This document shows, piece after piece, positions 62,797 through 64,000 of a DNA stretch of 64,000 nucleotides. The first letter of the stretch is position 1. Each line of letters begins with the position of its first letter. Origin of the DNA: Arthrobacter sp. DWC3 (GTDB lineage: Bacteria; Actinomycetota; Actinomycetes; Actinomycetales; Micrococcaceae); assembly GCF_002929375.1 (NCBI RefSeq), contig NZ_PJIP01000007.1:62001-126000 (forward strand), written 5' to 3'. Under the pieces are notes generated by a model that saw only the letters and a list, made by a program, of their open reading frames with translations, was not told where the DNA came from and did no database searches. The position numbers and the translations under genes were made by a program.

Positions 62797-63171
62797 ATGT
62801 CAGGTGGAGATATTGCCGGCCTGATAGCTGCTGGCGTGTTCGCCGTCCTCGTCCTGTTGCTCGCCGTGCCCATCTGGAAGCTCGGCCGCGTGTTCGACGA
62901 GCTCCGGAAGGCCATCCGCACGGTCACCGACGAGACCACCCCGCTGATCGGGGAGGTCACGAGCACCGTGAACACCACCCACCAGCAGCTCAAGGCCGTC
63001 GACGGCATCACCACGAACGTGTCGGACGCCTCGGCCAACATCTCCGCCCTCTCGTCGCTGATCGCCGCGACGATCGGGTCACCGCTCATCAAGGTGTCAG
63101 CGTTCTCCTACGGCGTCCGCTCGGCCCTCGCCGGCCGGACGTCCCCGGCGCGCCGCCGCCGCAGCCGCTAG
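62797..63171 (+). CDS. DUF948 membrane-anchored protein
   Basis: Encodes 124 residues. One N-terminal membrane helix (about 5-27: DIAGLIAAGVFAVLVLLLAV) is followed by a coiled-coil-like region with ELRKAIRTVTDETTPLIGEV and TTNVSDASANISALSSLIAA, then a basic tail RRRRSR. This is the DUF948 family, small cell-envelope proteins of unknown role often encoded just before alaS in actinobacteria. ATG at 62797 follows AAAGGAGA. It is 26 bases from the next small gene. Confidence 0.85.
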   Translation: MSGGDIAGLIAAGVFAVLVLLLAVPIWKLGRVFDELRKAIRTVTDETTPLIGEVTSTVNTTHQQLKAVDGITTNVSDASANISALSSLIAATIGSPLIKVSAFSYGVRSALAGRTSPARRRRSR

Positions 63172-63197
63172 CCCCCCCCAACGAACCGGAGAAAACG

Positions 63198-63479
63198 ATG
63201 ATCAGAAGAGCCTTCTGGCTAGCTGCCGGCATCACCATCGGCGTCGTCGCCGTGCGCAAGGTGTCCCAGGCGAAGTCCACCCTCGGTCCCGAGGGCCTCA
63301 ACCGGGCCGTCGGCCAGATCAGCGACAGCATCGCCGACTTCGCGGACGCCCTCCGGTCCGCCATGTCGGAGCGCGAGAACGATCTCCGCGCCGCACTCGG
63401 CGTCGAGCCTCCGGCAGCACCCGCCGCCCAGCCGGCACCCGCCGACGCCGTCCCCGCCTCCCGCCGCTCGCTCCGCTAA
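63198..63479 (+). CDS. DUF6167-like small membrane-associated protein
   Basis: Encodes 93 residues starting [20 protein letters not shown]. One short hydrophobic segment (about 5-19) leads into an amphipathic helix ([20 protein letters not shown]) and an Ala/Pro-rich tail. The pattern fits DUF6167, found between DUF948 and alaS in actinobacteria. Function unknown; together with the DUF948 protein it may form a membrane complex. CGGAGAAA precedes the ATG. Confidence 0.72.
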   Translation: MIRRAFWLAAGITIGVVAVRKVSQAKSTLGPEGLNRAVGQISDSIADFADALRSAMSERENDLRAALGVEPPAAPAAQPAPADAVPASRRSLR

Positions 63480-63612
63480 CCGCCGGCGCCGGACCGCCGT
63501 CGCGCCCTCCGGCGCCGTCCCGCGCGGGCCGCGCCCGTCGTATCCCCCGGGTGCGGCCCCGCACCGGTCCGTGCCCACGCAGCATCGTGCCCCCACCCCG
63601 AAGGATCCCCCC

Positions 63613-64000
63613 ATGAAGTCCCACGAGATCGCCAGCCGCTGGCTGAGCTACTTCGAGAAGAACGGGCACACCGTCGTGCCGTCGGCGTCGCTCATCTCCT
63701 CCGACCCGTCGCTGCTGTTCACCGTCGCCGGGATGGTGCCGTTCATCCCGTATCTGACCGCCCGCGAGGTGGCGCCCTACGACCGGGCCACCAGCGTCCA
63801 GAAGTGCATCCGCACGGGCGACATCGAGGAGGTCGGCAAGACCGCCCGCCACGGGACGTTCTTCCAGATGTGCGGCAACTTCTCCTTCGGCGACTACTTC
63901 AAGGCCGAGGCCATCCGCCTCGCGTGGACCCTGCTGACCAGCGACGTCGCGGACGGCGGCTTCGGCCTGCCCGCGGAGCGGCTCTGGATCACGGTTTACC
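63613..64000 (+). CDS. alaS: alanyl-tRNA synthetase, N-terminal part (runs off window)
   Basis: The first 129 codons are present and the gene continues past position 64000. It begins [20 protein letters not shown] and contains [35 protein letters not shown] and [20 protein letters not shown], which are class II motifs 1 and 2 of AlaRS. It charges tRNA-Ala. AAGGATCC precedes the ATG at 63613. The DUF948 and DUF6167 genes upstream are its usual actinobacterial neighbours and may be co-transcribed. Confidence 0.96.
   Translation, partial: MKSHEIASRWLSYFEKNGHTVVPSASLISSDPSLLFTVAGMVPFIPYLTAREVAPYDRATSVQKCIRTGDIEEVGKTARHGTFFQMCGNFSFGDYFKAEAIRLAWTLLTSDVADGGFGLPAERLWITVY

Overview
The window is a piece of a high-GC (roughly 70%) actinobacterial chromosome. 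It is most likely from a member of the Micrococcaceae such as Arthrobacter sensu lato. The evidence is the near-total G/C at third codon positions, frequent GTG and TTG starts, a mycothiol-dependent nitroreductase homologue, an MptB-type mannosyltransferase, and actinobacteria-restricted families (DUF3000, DUF4233, DUF6098, DUF6167, DUF6421, acVLRF1, MT0933-like antitoxin). Paired clpP1-clpP2 upstream of clpX and a translational T-box before ileS also fit. The genus is inferred; no rRNA gene is present.

Layout. 1-5400: truncated acyl-CoA dehydrogenase, tRNA-His, orn, mptB, a DUF3224 protein, tRNA-Arg, a DUF6098 protein, a scar holding two gene remnants, and an ssb paralogue. 5500-11900: lipoprotein, ettA, two hotdog thioesterases, a group II truncated haemoglobin overlapping an MscS channel, and OsmC. 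11958-16440: pepN, divergent from an rpiB-nei2 pair, then tRNA-Gly and tRNA-Pro. 16507-22683: the protein quality-control block tig, clpP1, clpP2, clpX, converging on a long-form gap. 22861-29505: a thiol-stress oxidoreductase, valS, an AraC regulator, a dehydrogenase, and a P450 with an atypical I-helix. 29650-35577: T-box leader, ileS, folC, DUF4233 protein, ndk.

35643-39540: aldo-keto reductase, two hairpins, a degenerate reading frame, and a DUF222/HNH (13E12-type) gene; this is the most accessory-looking stretch. 39560-48335, minus strand: fadA-fadB beta-oxidation pair with a candidate operator, RNase D, DUF3000, and a DUF6421-SDR-threonine aldolase operon. 48550-53500: msrB, a Usp-like protein, alpha/beta hydrolase, sufE with a rhodanese, and zapE. 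53581-54382: orphan antitoxin and four tRNAs. 54545-64000: a RecB-like nuclease-fold protein, def-fmt-rsmB-rpe, acVLRF1, rarA, rpsD with a long leader, and two small proteins before a truncated alaS.

Functionally this is a core-genome region dominated by translation (four synthetases or tRNA-linked systems, S4, EttA, Def/Fmt, RsmB, acVLRF1), proteolysis (Tig, ClpXP, PepN) and thiol-redox repair. Candidate regulatory sites seen by eye fit that picture: a ClgR-type box before clpP1, SigH/SigR-type promoters before the mycothiol-linked oxidoreductase and msrB, and an ileS T-box. I found no CRISPR array, no intact insertion sequence, no prophage and no clear undescribed multi-gene system. The least explained items are the DUF6421-SDR pair, the stand-alone RecB-like protein, the 9408-10064 protein, the P450, and the remnant-bearing scars.
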